This document shows, piece after piece, positions 35,828-43,477 of a DNA stretch of 64,000 nt. The DNA is from Flavobacterium sp. 140616W15 (GTDB taxonomy: Bacteria > Bacteroidota > Bacteroidia > Flavobacteriales > Flavobacteriaceae): assembly GCF_003668995.1 (NCBI RefSeq), contig NZ_CP033068.1, forward strand, positions 620,001-684,000, in the 5' to 3' direction. The notes below the pieces were generated by a model, which worked only from the letters and a program-made list of their open reading frames with translations, was not told where the DNA came from and ran no database searches. The translations under genes were made by a program, and so were the position numbers. Position 1 is the first letter of the stretch. Each line of letters starts with the position of its first letter.

Positions 35828-36199
35828 TTAATCTATTCGAACAACGGTTCCACGTTGTTTTTGGTTAGAACCAACCATTCCGAACTCAAAAGTATACGAA
35901 TCTTTGGTAGTGCTTAAAATTTTCATTCCGATAGCTTTCTCTTCGGCTTTATTTTTTGGATGTTTCTTTTGTAGAACATATTCGCAATCGCTTACCCAAC
36001 GAATAGTTGCAGTATCGGTTTTGCCTTCAAAAGTTTCGATTTCAATATCATCTTTTCGTTCAAAAAGAGTTGTTTTCTTTACTCCATCAACTTCAAATTC
36101 AAACTTGAATTTTCCAGTTTTAAAATCCTTGCAATTGTGTTCGGCATTGTAACAAGAAGCAACAATAAGTAATAAAGGGAGTAATAGTAATTTTTTCAT
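35828..36199 (-). CDS. Small lipoprotein of unknown function
   Basis: 123 residues, lipobox VASC (cysteine 16). Mature sequence AEHNCKDFKTGKFKFEFEVDGVKKTTLFERKDD then IETFEGKTDTATIRWVSDCEYVLQKKHP, ending SNQKQRGTVVRID. Related flavobacterial proteins are sometimes mislabelled DNA topoisomerase IV to my knowledge; nothing in this sequence supports that label. Two conserved cysteines (residues 22 and 71) could form a disulfide. Confidence 0.7.
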   Translation of the reverse strand: MKKLLLLPLLLIVASCYNAEHNCKDFKTGKFKFEFEVDGVKKTTLFERKDDIEIETFEGKTDTATIRWVSDCEYVLQKKHPKNKAEEKAIGMKILSTTKDSYTFEFGMVGSNQKQRGTVVRID

Positions 36200-36225
36200 G
36201 ATAAATGATTTATTTAATTTTTTTG

Positions 36226-36308
36226 GAGCTTTTTCCTGCTTTTCACTACAATCTTTTTATTTTTTAAAGAAAAAAATAAAAAGGATTTTCACTTCAATCA
36301 GGGCTACT
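36226..36308 (+). repeat. Dispersed palindromic repeat, copy R3
   Basis: GAGCTTTTTCCTGCTTTTCACTACAATC, core TTTTTATTTTTTAAAGAAAAAAATAAAAAGG, and TTTCACTTCAATCAGGGCTA. Same block order as R1, R2 and R4. It lies on the strand opposite to the flanking minus-strand genes, as R2 and R4 do relative to R1. Confidence 0.65.
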
Positions 36309-36338
36309 CAGAACAGACACAAAGAAATAGAGTATGTT

Positions 36339-36914
36339 TTATTTTAATTTCTTAAGTTCTTCGTCTGTAAAGTTCTTAATTTCTTTTTCTTGTGCAAATT
36401 TTATTGCATTGTAGTTATTCGATTCTTTTTTCGGAATTGATAGGCTTTGCCAGCTACTGTTTTTTAATTGTTTGGCATAAAATACAATTTGCCCCACATG
36501 ATAAGGATAATGTGCTAATTGTCTGTTGATGGCTTCAATAACAGTATGCCCTTCGTTTCTAATATATATAATGTCTGAGAGTTGGTTGGGCTGTAAGCTG
36601 TTTAAAGCATCAAAAAGGCATTTCCAGCCTTTCTCCCAAGTAACCATTACTTCATCCTTTGATTGTATGTCATTTTCAAATTCGTCATCCCGATTACGCC
36701 ATTCTTTTTCACCATCTGTTGTAAGGAAATCGGTCCAACGCGAAAGCATGTTACCTGAGAGGTGTTTTACTATAGTAGCAATACTATTTGTATCTTCATT
36801 TACGGTAACAAAAAGCTGTTCGGGTTCGAGTTGTGCGATTGCTTTTTCACCTAGGGTTTTATAATATAAAAACTGTTTTTTTATACTTTCTAAATACGAT
36901 TCGGATGCATTCAT
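36339..36914 (-). CDS. DUF1572/DinB-superfamily protein
   Basis: 191 residues of helical DinB-like fold. Metal-site histidines are likely in IVKHLSGN (first) and in RQLAHYPYHVGQIVFYAKQL (second and third). Matches the DUF1572 family with the opening SYLESIKKQFLYYKTLGEKAI. Many relatives are uncharacterised; some are metal-dependent thiol transferases or bacillithiol enzymes. Function unknown. Two bases separate its ATG side from the stop of the upstream pentapeptide gene, so co-transcribed. Confidence 0.8.
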   Translation of the reverse strand: MNASESYLESIKKQFLYYKTLGEKAIAQLEPEQLFVTVNEDTNSIATIVKHLSGNMLSRWTDFLTTDGEKEWRNRDDEFENDIQSKDEVMVTWEKGWKCLFDALNSLQPNQLSDIIYIRNEGHTVIEAINRQLAHYPYHVGQIVFYAKQLKNSSWQSLSIPKKESNNYNAIKFAQEKEIKNFTDEELKKLK

Positions 36915-36916
36915 AA

Positions 36917-37489
36917 TTATACAATTTTAATGTCATATTTATCCAAAAGTCCCAAAACACCTTCGGTTGAGAATTGTGCTTTTTTCATGGGATTAAATTC
37001 TGGGTCAATTTTAAAATTATAAGCAGTTTTAAAATTAACACTAGCCAATTGTGTTTCGTTAAAAATGGCTCCTTCCAGATTACAATTGTCAAAAACAGAA
37101 CTTGTTAAGTTGGTACCAATAAAAGTAGTTTCTTTCATCGAACAATTTATAAATTTTGTTTTTGGCATTTTTTTATTCGAAAATGAAGCGTAGTCTAAAG
37201 CAGATTCTTCAAAATATACCTGAAATAGAAAATCTTCACATTCATTAAATGCAATTCCGAGGAGTTTGCAGTTCTTAAAGGTTACATTTTTTAAACTTGT
37301 TCCTTTTAAACTAGTCATCGATAAATTACAATCGATAAATTCACAATCTAAAAAAGTATTGTAGGCAAAATTACTGTTTGAGAAATCACAGTTTCTAAAT
37401 ACACAATCTTCAAATTCGCGATTGTTTATTTTCTTATCAATATAGACAACCTTATCGAATGTTTTTTGAATATGAATTAAGCTATCCAT
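36917..37489 (-). CDS. Pentapeptide-repeat protein
   Basis: 190 residues dominated by pentapeptide repeats of the A(D/N)LxX pattern with cysteine and phenylalanine cores (FEDCVFRNCDFSNSNFAYNTF; CEFIDCNLSMTSLKGTSLKNV; CNLEGAIFNETQLASVNF). The tail, FNPMKKAQFSTEGVLGLLDKYDI, is that of a family common in Bacteroidetes. Quinolone-resistance Qnr proteins share the fold and bind topoisomerases. Topoisomerase IV genes are 2.5 kb away in this window, but no other link supports such a role. Confidence 0.85.
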   Translation of the reverse strand: MDSLIHIQKTFDKVVYIDKKINNREFEDCVFRNCDFSNSNFAYNTFLDCEFIDCNLSMTSLKGTSLKNVTFKNCKLLGIAFNECEDFLFQVYFEESALDYASFSNKKMPKTKFINCSMKETTFIGTNLTSSVFDNCNLEGAIFNETQLASVNFKTAYNFKIDPEFNPMKKAQFSTEGVLGLLDKYDIKIV

Positions 37490-37523
37490 TGTAGTCTTTT
37501 AGTGTTTATTTGAATTAAAGAAA

Positions 37524-37745
37524 TTAGTCATTAAATAGACCTCGCATAATTGTTTTTAAACCATAAAAGATTAAATACATTCCGGCTAAACAGGCAATGA
37601 TACCAATAGCAAGAACCAAGTAATGCCAAACGTTTTGCTTGTTCATAAACGCATTGTATATTACCGATGGACCAATAAATAATAGGGGTAAAGACCCAGA
37701 TAAATATTTAATTCCTTTTCCTATTAACTCTTTGTTTGTTCCCAT
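37524..37745 (-). CDS. DUF6095-like two-helix membrane protein
   Basis: 73 residues: MGTNKELIGKGIKYLSGSLPLLFIGPSVIYNAF and WHYLVLAIGIIACLAGMYLIFYGLKTIM. The two-helix plan and its place next to murQ agree with DUF6095 as I know it. Function unknown. Starts 46 bases after murQ on the same strand. Confidence 0.75.
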   Translation of the reverse strand: MGTNKELIGKGIKYLSGSLPLLFIGPSVIYNAFMNKQNVWHYLVLAIGIIACLAGMYLIFYGLKTIMRGLFND

Positions 37746-37791
37746 ATTTTTTTAATTTTCAGTTTCATGTTTTATAAAATACATGTCACTT

Positions 37792-38604
37792 TTATATATT
37801 ATGATTCTCTATTGCTTTTCGTACACTTCCATAAGTATGCAATAGTTCAGCTGCTTGTTCGTATGAGACGGGAATTTCGCTCATAATCATTTTTACACCA
37901 CGGTCAACTAATTTGCTGTTGCTTAATTGCATATCAACCATTTTGTTCCCTTTTACTTTTCCGAGTTGAATCATAGCCGTTGTCGAAATCATATTAAGAA
38001 CCAATTTTTGTGCGGTTCCAGCTTTCATTCTGGAGCTTCCAGTAATGAATTCAGGTCCTACAACCACTTCTATTGGGAATTGTGCTGTTTGCGAAAGTGG
38101 ACTTTCGGCATTGCATGTTATGCATCCCGTAATAATATTATTTTCATTGCAACGCTCTAATCCTCCAATCACGTAAGGAGTAGTTCCTGAGGCTGCAATA
38201 CCTATTACAACATCATTTTCGGTAATGTTATGTGCTTGTAGGTCGATCCATGCTTGTTTTGGATTATCTTCGGCATTTTCTACAGCTTGGCGAATAGCTT
38301 TGTCTCCACCTGCAATGATTCCGTTTACTAAATCGAATGGAACACCAAACGTAGGAGGACATTCTGAAGCATCTACAATTGCTAAACGACCAGATGTTCC
38401 TGCTCCTATATAAAATAATCGTCCGCCAAGTTTTAGTTTGGTTACGATTTGAGCTACTAAAGCTTCTATTTGTGGAATTGCTTTTTCTACTGCAAAGGGA
38501 ACTGTTTTATCTTCCTGATTAATGTTAGTCAGTAAGTCATGTACAGACATTTTTTCCAGATGTTCGTATTTTGAGGACTGCTCTGTTATTTTTGTAAATG
38601 TCAT
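37792..38604 (-). CDS. murQ: N-acetylmuramic acid 6-phosphate etherase
   Basis: 270 residues with a SIS fold. Family blocks: FTKITEQSSKYEHLEKMSVHDLLTNINQEDKTVP, GGRLFYIGAGTSGRLAIVDASECPPTFG, IAGGDKAIRQAVENAEDNP, and GSSRMKAGTAQKLVLNMISTTAMI. It cleaves the lactyl ether of MurNAc-6-phosphate, giving GlcNAc-6-phosphate for cell-wall recycling. Slightly shorter than the roughly 300 residues of E. coli MurQ. Lies in a minus-strand run with the DUF6095, pentapeptide and DinB genes. Confidence 0.95.
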   Translation of the reverse strand: MTFTKITEQSSKYEHLEKMSVHDLLTNINQEDKTVPFAVEKAIPQIEALVAQIVTKLKLGGRLFYIGAGTSGRLAIVDASECPPTFGVPFDLVNGIIAGGDKAIRQAVENAEDNPKQAWIDLQAHNITENDVVIGIAASGTTPYVIGGLERCNENNIITGCITCNAESPLSQTAQFPIEVVVGPEFITGSSRMKAGTAQKLVLNMISTTAMIQLGKVKGNKMVDMQLSNSKLVDRGVKMIMSEIPVSYEQAAELLHTYGSVRKAIENHNI

Positions 38605-38614
38605 TTTGTTTTTT

Positions 38615-38665
38615 GAGTTTCTAAGTTACAAAGCATCAAAGTTACAAAGTTTTTCCTACTAAGTG
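38615..38665. repeat. CTAAGTTACAAAG repeat words
   Basis: AAGTTACAAAGCATCAAAGTTACAAAG shows two copies of a CAAAGTTACAAAG word next to the murQ start. Same vocabulary as the tract at 1938-2110. Confidence 0.5.
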
Positions 38666-38764
38666 TTAAACAATTCATATGAAATAGAGCGAATTAGTTA
38701 AAAAAATAGAAATAAAAAAACTGAATATTTATTGTTTGAAAAATGAGTTTTTTTAATTTTTAAG

Positions 38765-38852
38765 TCGCGTGAGGGATTGAGGAGGCATCCTTTTTTGTGA
38801 GGAACGAAAAAAAAAGATATAGCCAAAAGCCCGACCCAGAGGGGCACGCCCA
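38765..38852 (-). repeat. Dispersed repeat, family B (copy R5)
   Basis: On the minus strand: GGGCGTGCCCCTCTGGGTCGG, GCTTTTGGCTATATC, a T-run, CGTTCCTCACAAAAAAGGAT, then CCTCAATCCCTCACGCGAC. It is clearly richer in G+C than its surroundings and similar elements are common in Bacteroidetes to my knowledge. A 61-codon open frame across it (38698-38883) is an accident of the repeat. It lies between the co-directional ZIP transporter and murQ genes. Confidence 0.65.
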
Positions 38853-38854
38853 TA

Positions 38855-39523
38855 TTATATAAAATAGGCGAGTGCAATCCCAAAAATAATCATTGAAATT
38901 TTGGCGATATTAAATTTGTGTCCTTCGCTGCTTTCAAAAATTATTGTTGATGAAATATGGAATAATATTCCGATCACAACTGCTGTAATTTCGGTGTAGT
39001 AATCATTTAAAAATGGTAAATACACAGATGCGATTGTTCCTAGTGGTGTCATGATTGCAAATGTTATCATAAATGCAAAAATGGCTTTTTTGTTAAGATG
39101 TGCATTAATAAAAAAGGTCGTAAGTATGATTGCAATTGGTAGGTGATGTATAGCAATACCAATGGCAATATCATGGTGGTGACTTACAGGGAATCCTTCA
39201 AGGAAAGCGTGTATGCATAAACTAATAAAGAGTAACCACGGAATTTGTGACATTTTGGCGTGACCATGAACATGTCCGTGCTCGGCTCCTTTAGAGAAAA
39301 ATTCAAGTATGATTTGGAATAAAATCCCCAGCATTATAAATAATCCAATATTATGGTTGTGTGATTCGTATACTTCTGGCAGTAAATGCATCACTGTAAG
39401 CGATAGCAGAAATGATCCGCTAAATGCCAATAATAGTTTAAGATTGGTCTTGTCTTTTGGTTTTAGCACCAACGCAACCATATATCCTAATAATACAGAA
39501 AGTAAGGGTAATAGATAATTCAT
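38855..39523 (-). CDS. ZIP-family metal transporter
   Basis: 222 residues, seven or eight helices. A histidine-rich cytoplasmic loop (GAEHGHVHGHAK, around residue 81) precedes the metal-binding helices LCIHAFLEGFPVSHHHD and IGIAIHHLPIAIILTTF, the ZIP signature. It imports divalent metal such as zinc. Which metal cannot be stated. Single gene, with a repeat at its 3' end. Confidence 0.9.
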   Translation of the reverse strand: MNYLLPLLSVLLGYMVALVLKPKDKTNLKLLLAFSGSFLLSLTVMHLLPEVYESHNHNIGLFIMLGILFQIILEFFSKGAEHGHVHGHAKMSQIPWLLFISLCIHAFLEGFPVSHHHDIAIGIAIHHLPIAIILTTFFINAHLNKKAIFAFMITFAIMTPLGTIASVYLPFLNDYYTEITAVVIGILFHISSTIIFESSEGHKFNIAKISMIIFGIALAYFI

Positions 39524-39587
39524 TTAGTTTAATCGTTTTTTAGTTTCCTCCTTTTATTATTTATCAAGTAAATAAAGGATGTTTCAA

Positions 39588-40352
39588 TTACTTAAAAATC
39601 ATGATTAATCGTTCGCTTTCGGTTTTATGAAACTTCTTTAATTTATAATCCCCAAATAAATCTAAAAGAAAAATACCTGCTTGTTCCATTAGATCTTCAA
39701 AATCTTTTAAAGTTAAGGCTTTTACTTTTTCGGTAAAATGAAATTTCTTGCCTTGGTCTTCAAAATCTATTTCTTTAAAAATATGTCCGTCTTCTATATA
39801 TCTTTTGATGTGAAAATCGATGCCATCGACCGTTTTTATTTCTTCAGGAACGAGTGTTTCTATTACTTGTGTTACATTCATAAAATCGATTACAGCAAAA
39901 CCATATTCACTTAAACTGGCTTTTATCGCTTTTAGTGTAGTGAGATTATCTTCGTCATTTTCAAAATAACCAAAGCTGGTAAATAAATTAAATATAGCAT
40001 CGAATTTTTCATCAAAAGGCTCGCGCATGTCATGCACTTTAAAATGCAAAGTTTCATTGCTGTTTTTGCTCGCTTCGGCGATACTATTTTCGGATAAGTC
40101 TGCTCCAAGAACATTAAATCCTAATTGGTTTAAATAGATAGAATGACGGCCTTTTCCACATGCCAAATCAAGTACTTTGGCTTTTTCTGGAAGATTAAGA
40201 TAGTGCGTAAGATTATCCATGAAGATTTGCGCTTCTCTATAATTTCTGTCTTTGTATAATATATGATAATATGGTGTATCAAACCAAGAAGTGAACCAGT
40301 TTTCGGATGGTTGATTTGGATTTGTTACAGATGGGTGATGTGCTTCAGACAT
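39588..40352 (-). CDS. SAM-dependent methyltransferase
   Basis: 254 residues; methyltransferase motif I is VLDLACGKGRHSIYL (residues 58-72), motif II LGADLSENSI and motif IV-like DAIFNLFTSFGYF. N-terminal ENWFTSWFDTPYYHILYKDRNYREAQ is characteristic of a family of class I methyltransferases in Flavobacteriia. The substrate is unknown. Sixty-four bases from the ZIP gene; the two may share a transcript. Confidence 0.85.
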   Translation of the reverse strand: MSEAHHPSVTNPNQPSENWFTSWFDTPYYHILYKDRNYREAQIFMDNLTHYLNLPEKAKVLDLACGKGRHSIYLNQLGFNVLGADLSENSIAEASKNSNETLHFKVHDMREPFDEKFDAIFNLFTSFGYFENDEDNLTTLKAIKASLSEYGFAVIDFMNVTQVIETLVPEEIKTVDGIDFHIKRYIEDGHIFKEIDFEDQGKKFHFTEKVKALTLKDFEDLMEQAGIFLLDLFGDYKLKKFHKTESERLIMIFK

Positions 40353-40515
40353 TTATTCTTTTTCAATTAATTCAAGTCCCGCAAATTTAGTGTATTTTTG
40401 CTGAAAAATAACTTTTTCGCAAGCGATACACATATAATGTCGCTATGTAGATTTGAAATTTTTTATTACAGATTGATTTTTGTTTAAATAAGTCTGTTTT
40501 AATTTAAATATAAAG

Positions 40516-41679
40516 ATGGAAAATAATTTTAAAATGGTGGCCAAAACCTTTTTTGGCTTTGAAGAAATTTTAGCAAAAGAATTGCAATTGCTAGGAGCAC
40601 AAGATGTTGAGCAAGGGGTGAGAATGGTGAGTTTTAAAGGGGACAAGGGGTTTATGTACAAAGCCAACTTATCGTTGCGTACAGCATTGAAAGTGTTAAA
40701 ACCAATTTACTTTTTTAGGGCTAATAATGAACAAGGTCTATATAAAGGTATTTCGGGTGTAAATTGGTCTAAGCTTATAAATGCCAATCAGACTTTTGTG
40801 ATTGATGCAACAGTGCATTCAGAATATTTTAATCACTCTGAGTTCGTTTCTCAAAAATGTAAAGATGCTATTGTGGATCAGTTTAGAGAACGTACAGGAC
40901 AACGTCCTAGTATTGACAAAGCACACCCAGACTTAAGAATAAATGTGCATATTGATAAGGACCAAGTTTCTGTTGCTTTAGATACTTCTGGTAATTCATT
41001 GCATCAACGTGGATATAGAACAGCTACAAATATCGCTCCTATAAATGAAGTATTAGCTGCAGGAGTATTGTTATTATCAGGTTGGGAAGGTCAAGGTCAT
41101 TTTCTTGATCCTATGTGTGGTTCTGGAACCTTTCTTGCTGAAGCTGCTATGATTGCTTGTAATATTCCAGCGAATATAAACAGAAAAGAGTTCGCTTTTG
41201 AAAAATGGAACGATTGGGATAATGATTTATTCGATCAGATTGTAAGTAGTTTGATGAAAAAAACGAAAGAGTTTCATTATACTATAAAAGGGTTTGATAA
41301 AGCGCCAAGTGCAGTAAGCAAAGCTAAAGACAATATTAGAAATGCAAACCTAGAAGATTATATCACTATCGAAGAAAATAACTTTTTTGATACTGAGAAA
41401 ACTACTCAAGGAACTTTGCACATGGTATTTAATCCTCCGTATGATGAGCGTCTGGATATTCACATGGAAGAGTTCTATAAAAATATTGGTGACACATTAA
41501 AGAAAAACTATCCTGGAACGAATGCTTGGTTTATTACGGCTAATCTTGAAGCTTTGAAGTTTGTAGGACTTAAACCGTCTAGAAAAATTAAACTTTTTAA
41601 CGCAAGTTTAGAAGCTAGATTAGTGAAGTACGAAATGTACGAAGGAAGTAAGAGAACGAAGTTTCAGGTTTCTGAATAA
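40516..41679 (+). CDS. THUMP-domain rRNA methyltransferase (RlmL-like N6-guanine type)
   Basis: 387 residues: N-terminal ferredoxin-like and THUMP domains (about 1-155, FFGFEEILAKELQLLGA, YRTATNIAPINEVLAAGVLLLSGWEG), then a class I methyltransferase domain with FLDPMCGSGTFLAEAAMIACNIPANINRKEFAFEKWNDWD (motif I) and the catalytic NPPYDERL (motif IV). This is the family of E. coli RlmL/RlmK N-terminal part and of YpsC, which methylates guanine of 23S rRNA. The gene symbol is not assigned because the target base is uncertain. Confidence 0.85.
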   Translation: MENNFKMVAKTFFGFEEILAKELQLLGAQDVEQGVRMVSFKGDKGFMYKANLSLRTALKVLKPIYFFRANNEQGLYKGISGVNWSKLINANQTFVIDATVHSEYFNHSEFVSQKCKDAIVDQFRERTGQRPSIDKAHPDLRINVHIDKDQVSVALDTSGNSLHQRGYRTATNIAPINEVLAAGVLLLSGWEGQGHFLDPMCGSGTFLAEAAMIACNIPANINRKEFAFEKWNDWDNDLFDQIVSSLMKKTKEFHYTIKGFDKAPSAVSKAKDNIRNANLEDYITIEENNFFDTEKTTQGTLHMVFNPPYDERLDIHMEEFYKNIGDTLKKNYPGTNAWFITANLEALKFVGLKPSRKIKLFNASLEARLVKYEMYEGSKRTKFQVSE

Positions 41680-41689
41680 GGTCCTAAAA

Positions 41690-41810
41690 CGTTAAGTTTC
41701 TAAGTTTTTTGCTTAGTAACCTTTTAAAAATAATTTTTTGGTTCGAGAATTCAAGTTCTAAAGGTAAAACCTTGGAATCTTAGTCTCTCAGAACCTTAGC
41801 AACTCTAAAA
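41690..41810. repeat. Tract of CTTAG/CAGAACC repeat words
   Basis: GTTAAGTTTCTAAG, GCTTAGTAACC, GGAATCTTAGTCTCTCAG, CTTAGCAACTC: words resembling those at 2070-2110 and 13380-13395. Fills the space before the small membrane protein gene. Confidence 0.5.
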
Positions 41811-41814
41811 GAAA

Positions 41815-42051
41815 ATGACAAAATTACAAGTAAGAGCATTTTTATATCAGCTAGGCTGTTTTGCTATACTATTTATATTAGCGAGATTTTTGGTTGAAAA
41901 ATATACAGAATTAACTGGTTTTTGGGTTCCGATGACTGCATTTGTTGTGGGAACACTTTTATCTCCAAAATTTCAGGCAGCTAAAACAAAGGATGGAGAG
42001 AAACTTTTTATGAAATGGATTTTCATGAAAGGTATTAAAGAAATAGGATAG
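41815..42051 (+). CDS. Small membrane protein of unknown function
   Basis: 78 residues: helix 1 about 8-24 (YQLGCFAILFILARF), helix 2 about 35-50 (WVPMTAFVVGTLLSP), basic C-terminus. Preceded by an A-rich ribosome site (AAAAGAAA). No family assigned. It follows the RNA methyltransferase on the same strand, separated by a repeat tract. Confidence 0.6.
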   Translation: MTKLQVRAFLYQLGCFAILFILARFLVEKYTELTGFWVPMTAFVVGTLLSPKFQAAKTKDGEKLFMKWIFMKGIKEIG

Positions 42052-42065
42052 TCCTAGCTTATATT

Positions 42066-42105
42066 TTACAATTTGGTTATTGTTATATAAATAACCAAAT
42101 TGTAA
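42066..42105. terminator. Convergent terminator hairpin
   Basis: TTACAATTTGGTTATT (42066-42081) pairs perfectly with AATAACCAAATTGTAA (42090-42105) across an 8-base loop. T-rich on the right, so it serves at least the plus-strand gene. Confidence 0.8.
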
Positions 42106-42110
42106 TTATA

Positions 42111-42922
42111 TTATTTTTTCGTTTCTGTTCCTGGAATTACAACTTTCTTTTTGTAAATAGGAATGAAATAAGAAACGGTATAGTTAAAACCAATTCCGAA
42201 ATTACCATTATAAGTTCGGTTAAACCCTGGAATATAAAGATTGTCGAAGTTGTCTGGTTTTTTATTTGAAACTAATGTTTTTAACTGCACACTGAAGCCT
42301 ACGAATATATTATTAAAAACTTTGGCTTTTACTCCTGCATTTACTTCTAACCAGCTAGCAGATAAACCACTAAATTTTTCACCAGAAGCAGTAGGAGGAA
42401 GTTCTCCCCAGTACGGATCTGAATTGTATATTTTGTAATTATTTAGTTCTTGGCTAAATGTACTAAAACCATAGCGGAGTCCAACTGATATGATGTTTTC
42501 CATATCAAGCCAGTTTTCATACATATTGTAATCAAATCCTACTTTTAGATAGCTACCTTTTGCTGTCGAGTTTAGTCTATCGTCATCTGTAGTTTTGTTT
42601 TCAGTCCCAATTTCGGCGGCTAGATAGTATTTTTTGTTAATCGATAATCTCCTGTGAATTCGACTCCTTTATAATCAGAATCATAGAGTCCACGAGTTAG
42701 TTTATATAAATCAACTCCAAAACGAACTCCATAACGATCTGTTTTTGCAGGTATGCTATCTTGTTTTACTTCTGTGGCGACTTTTTTGGGAGCTGTTTTT
42801 TCAGCTTTTACCTCTGTTTTATTTGTTATTGCAGTTTTGTTTGTAGTTGTTTCTTGAGCTTGAACCGTAAACAAAGACAACATTAGGCAAAAACTAAAAA
42901 TATATTTTGATGTGTGTTTCAT
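42111..42922 (-). pseudogene. DUF6048-like exported protein, interrupted by a one-base frameshift
   Basis: The N-terminal part starts at 42922 (MKHTSKYIFSFCLMLSLFTVQAQ signal peptide) and has an Ala/Lys/Thr-rich stretch, then the block DRYGVRFGVDLYKLTRGLYDSDYKGVEFTGDYRLTKNT followed by a stop. Adding one A to the A6 run (T run 42630-42635 on the plus strand) continues it as KKYYLAAEIGTENKTTDDDRLNSTAKGSYLKVGFDYNMYENW and reads on to GIGFNYTVSYFIPIY at 42111. The joined 270-residue protein resembles the DUF6048 family of flavobacterial beta-barrel-like outer-membrane proteins. Its 5' end overlaps the DUF6452 gene by 29 bases, a conserved neighbour. Probably intact in the cell. Confidence 0.8.
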
Positions 42923-43433
42923 TTTCAAATTCAATGTTAGGTTCTTCTACAAAAACATTTTGTATCCAAAACCCTTCTGGATTATTAGAATCGGTTAGGA
43001 TAAATGGATTATTTCTATTTAAAGTAAATATGGTTTTATAGCCACATGCCCTTGAAACAAAAATGTTCTGACGCGTATAATTAAATTGTATTACATCCTC
43101 GTTTACAAAATCTAGATTCGTACTATTAGCGTTTAATATAAAACGAAAAGAGGTAATATCTTCATTCGTTTTAAGCGGAATAGAAATGGTATTTGCACTA
43201 GTGAGGTACTTATCTGACTCAACAACTGCATTCTCATTAAAGATAATACCTTGGGTCATTTTTTCCCCAATTACCTTTAGGTTTGTTACATTTTTAGGGG
43301 TCGAATTAGTACGATCTAAAAATGAAATCACCAATCGAGGTGTAGTTGGGGTATTGGGATCACAAATATCATCCTTTTCACAGCTTGAAAAAGTGAAGGC
43401 AATTACGATTATTGTAAAAAGTATTTTTTTCAT
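42894..43433 (-). CDS. DUF6452-like lipoprotein
   Basis: 179 residues; lipobox TFSSC (cysteine 18) followed by EKDDICDPNTPTTPRLVISFLDRTNSTPKNVTNLKV and RACGYKTIFTLNR. Matches the DUF6452 family as I know it, which lies beside DUF6048 and the rRNA methyltransferase RlmD in related genomes. Function unknown. The 44-base gap after the rlmD-like gene suggests a common transcript. Confidence 0.8.
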   Translation of the reverse strand: MKKILFTIIVIAFTFSSCEKDDICDPNTPTTPRLVISFLDRTNSTPKNVTNLKVIGEKMTQGIIFNENAVVESDKYLTSANTISIPLKTNEDITSFRFILNANSTNLDFVNEDVIQFNYTRQNIFVSRACGYKTIFTLNRNNPFILTDSNNPEGFWIQNVFVEEPNIEFENETHIKIYF

Positions 43434-43477
43434 TTATTATTTGTGATTTATTTGTCACACTTTTTTATTCAATAAAA

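Noticed and set aside
38698..38883. A 61-codon frame (MGLHSPILYN...) on the minus strand
   Set aside because: It is produced by the R5 repeat element and has no ribosome site, family or conserved end; similar frames arise from repeats of this kind.
41738..41756. A GGTTCGAGAATTC stretch like a tRNA T-arm
   Set aside because: No acceptor stem, anticodon arm or D-arm could be paired around it; it is part of the repeat tract.
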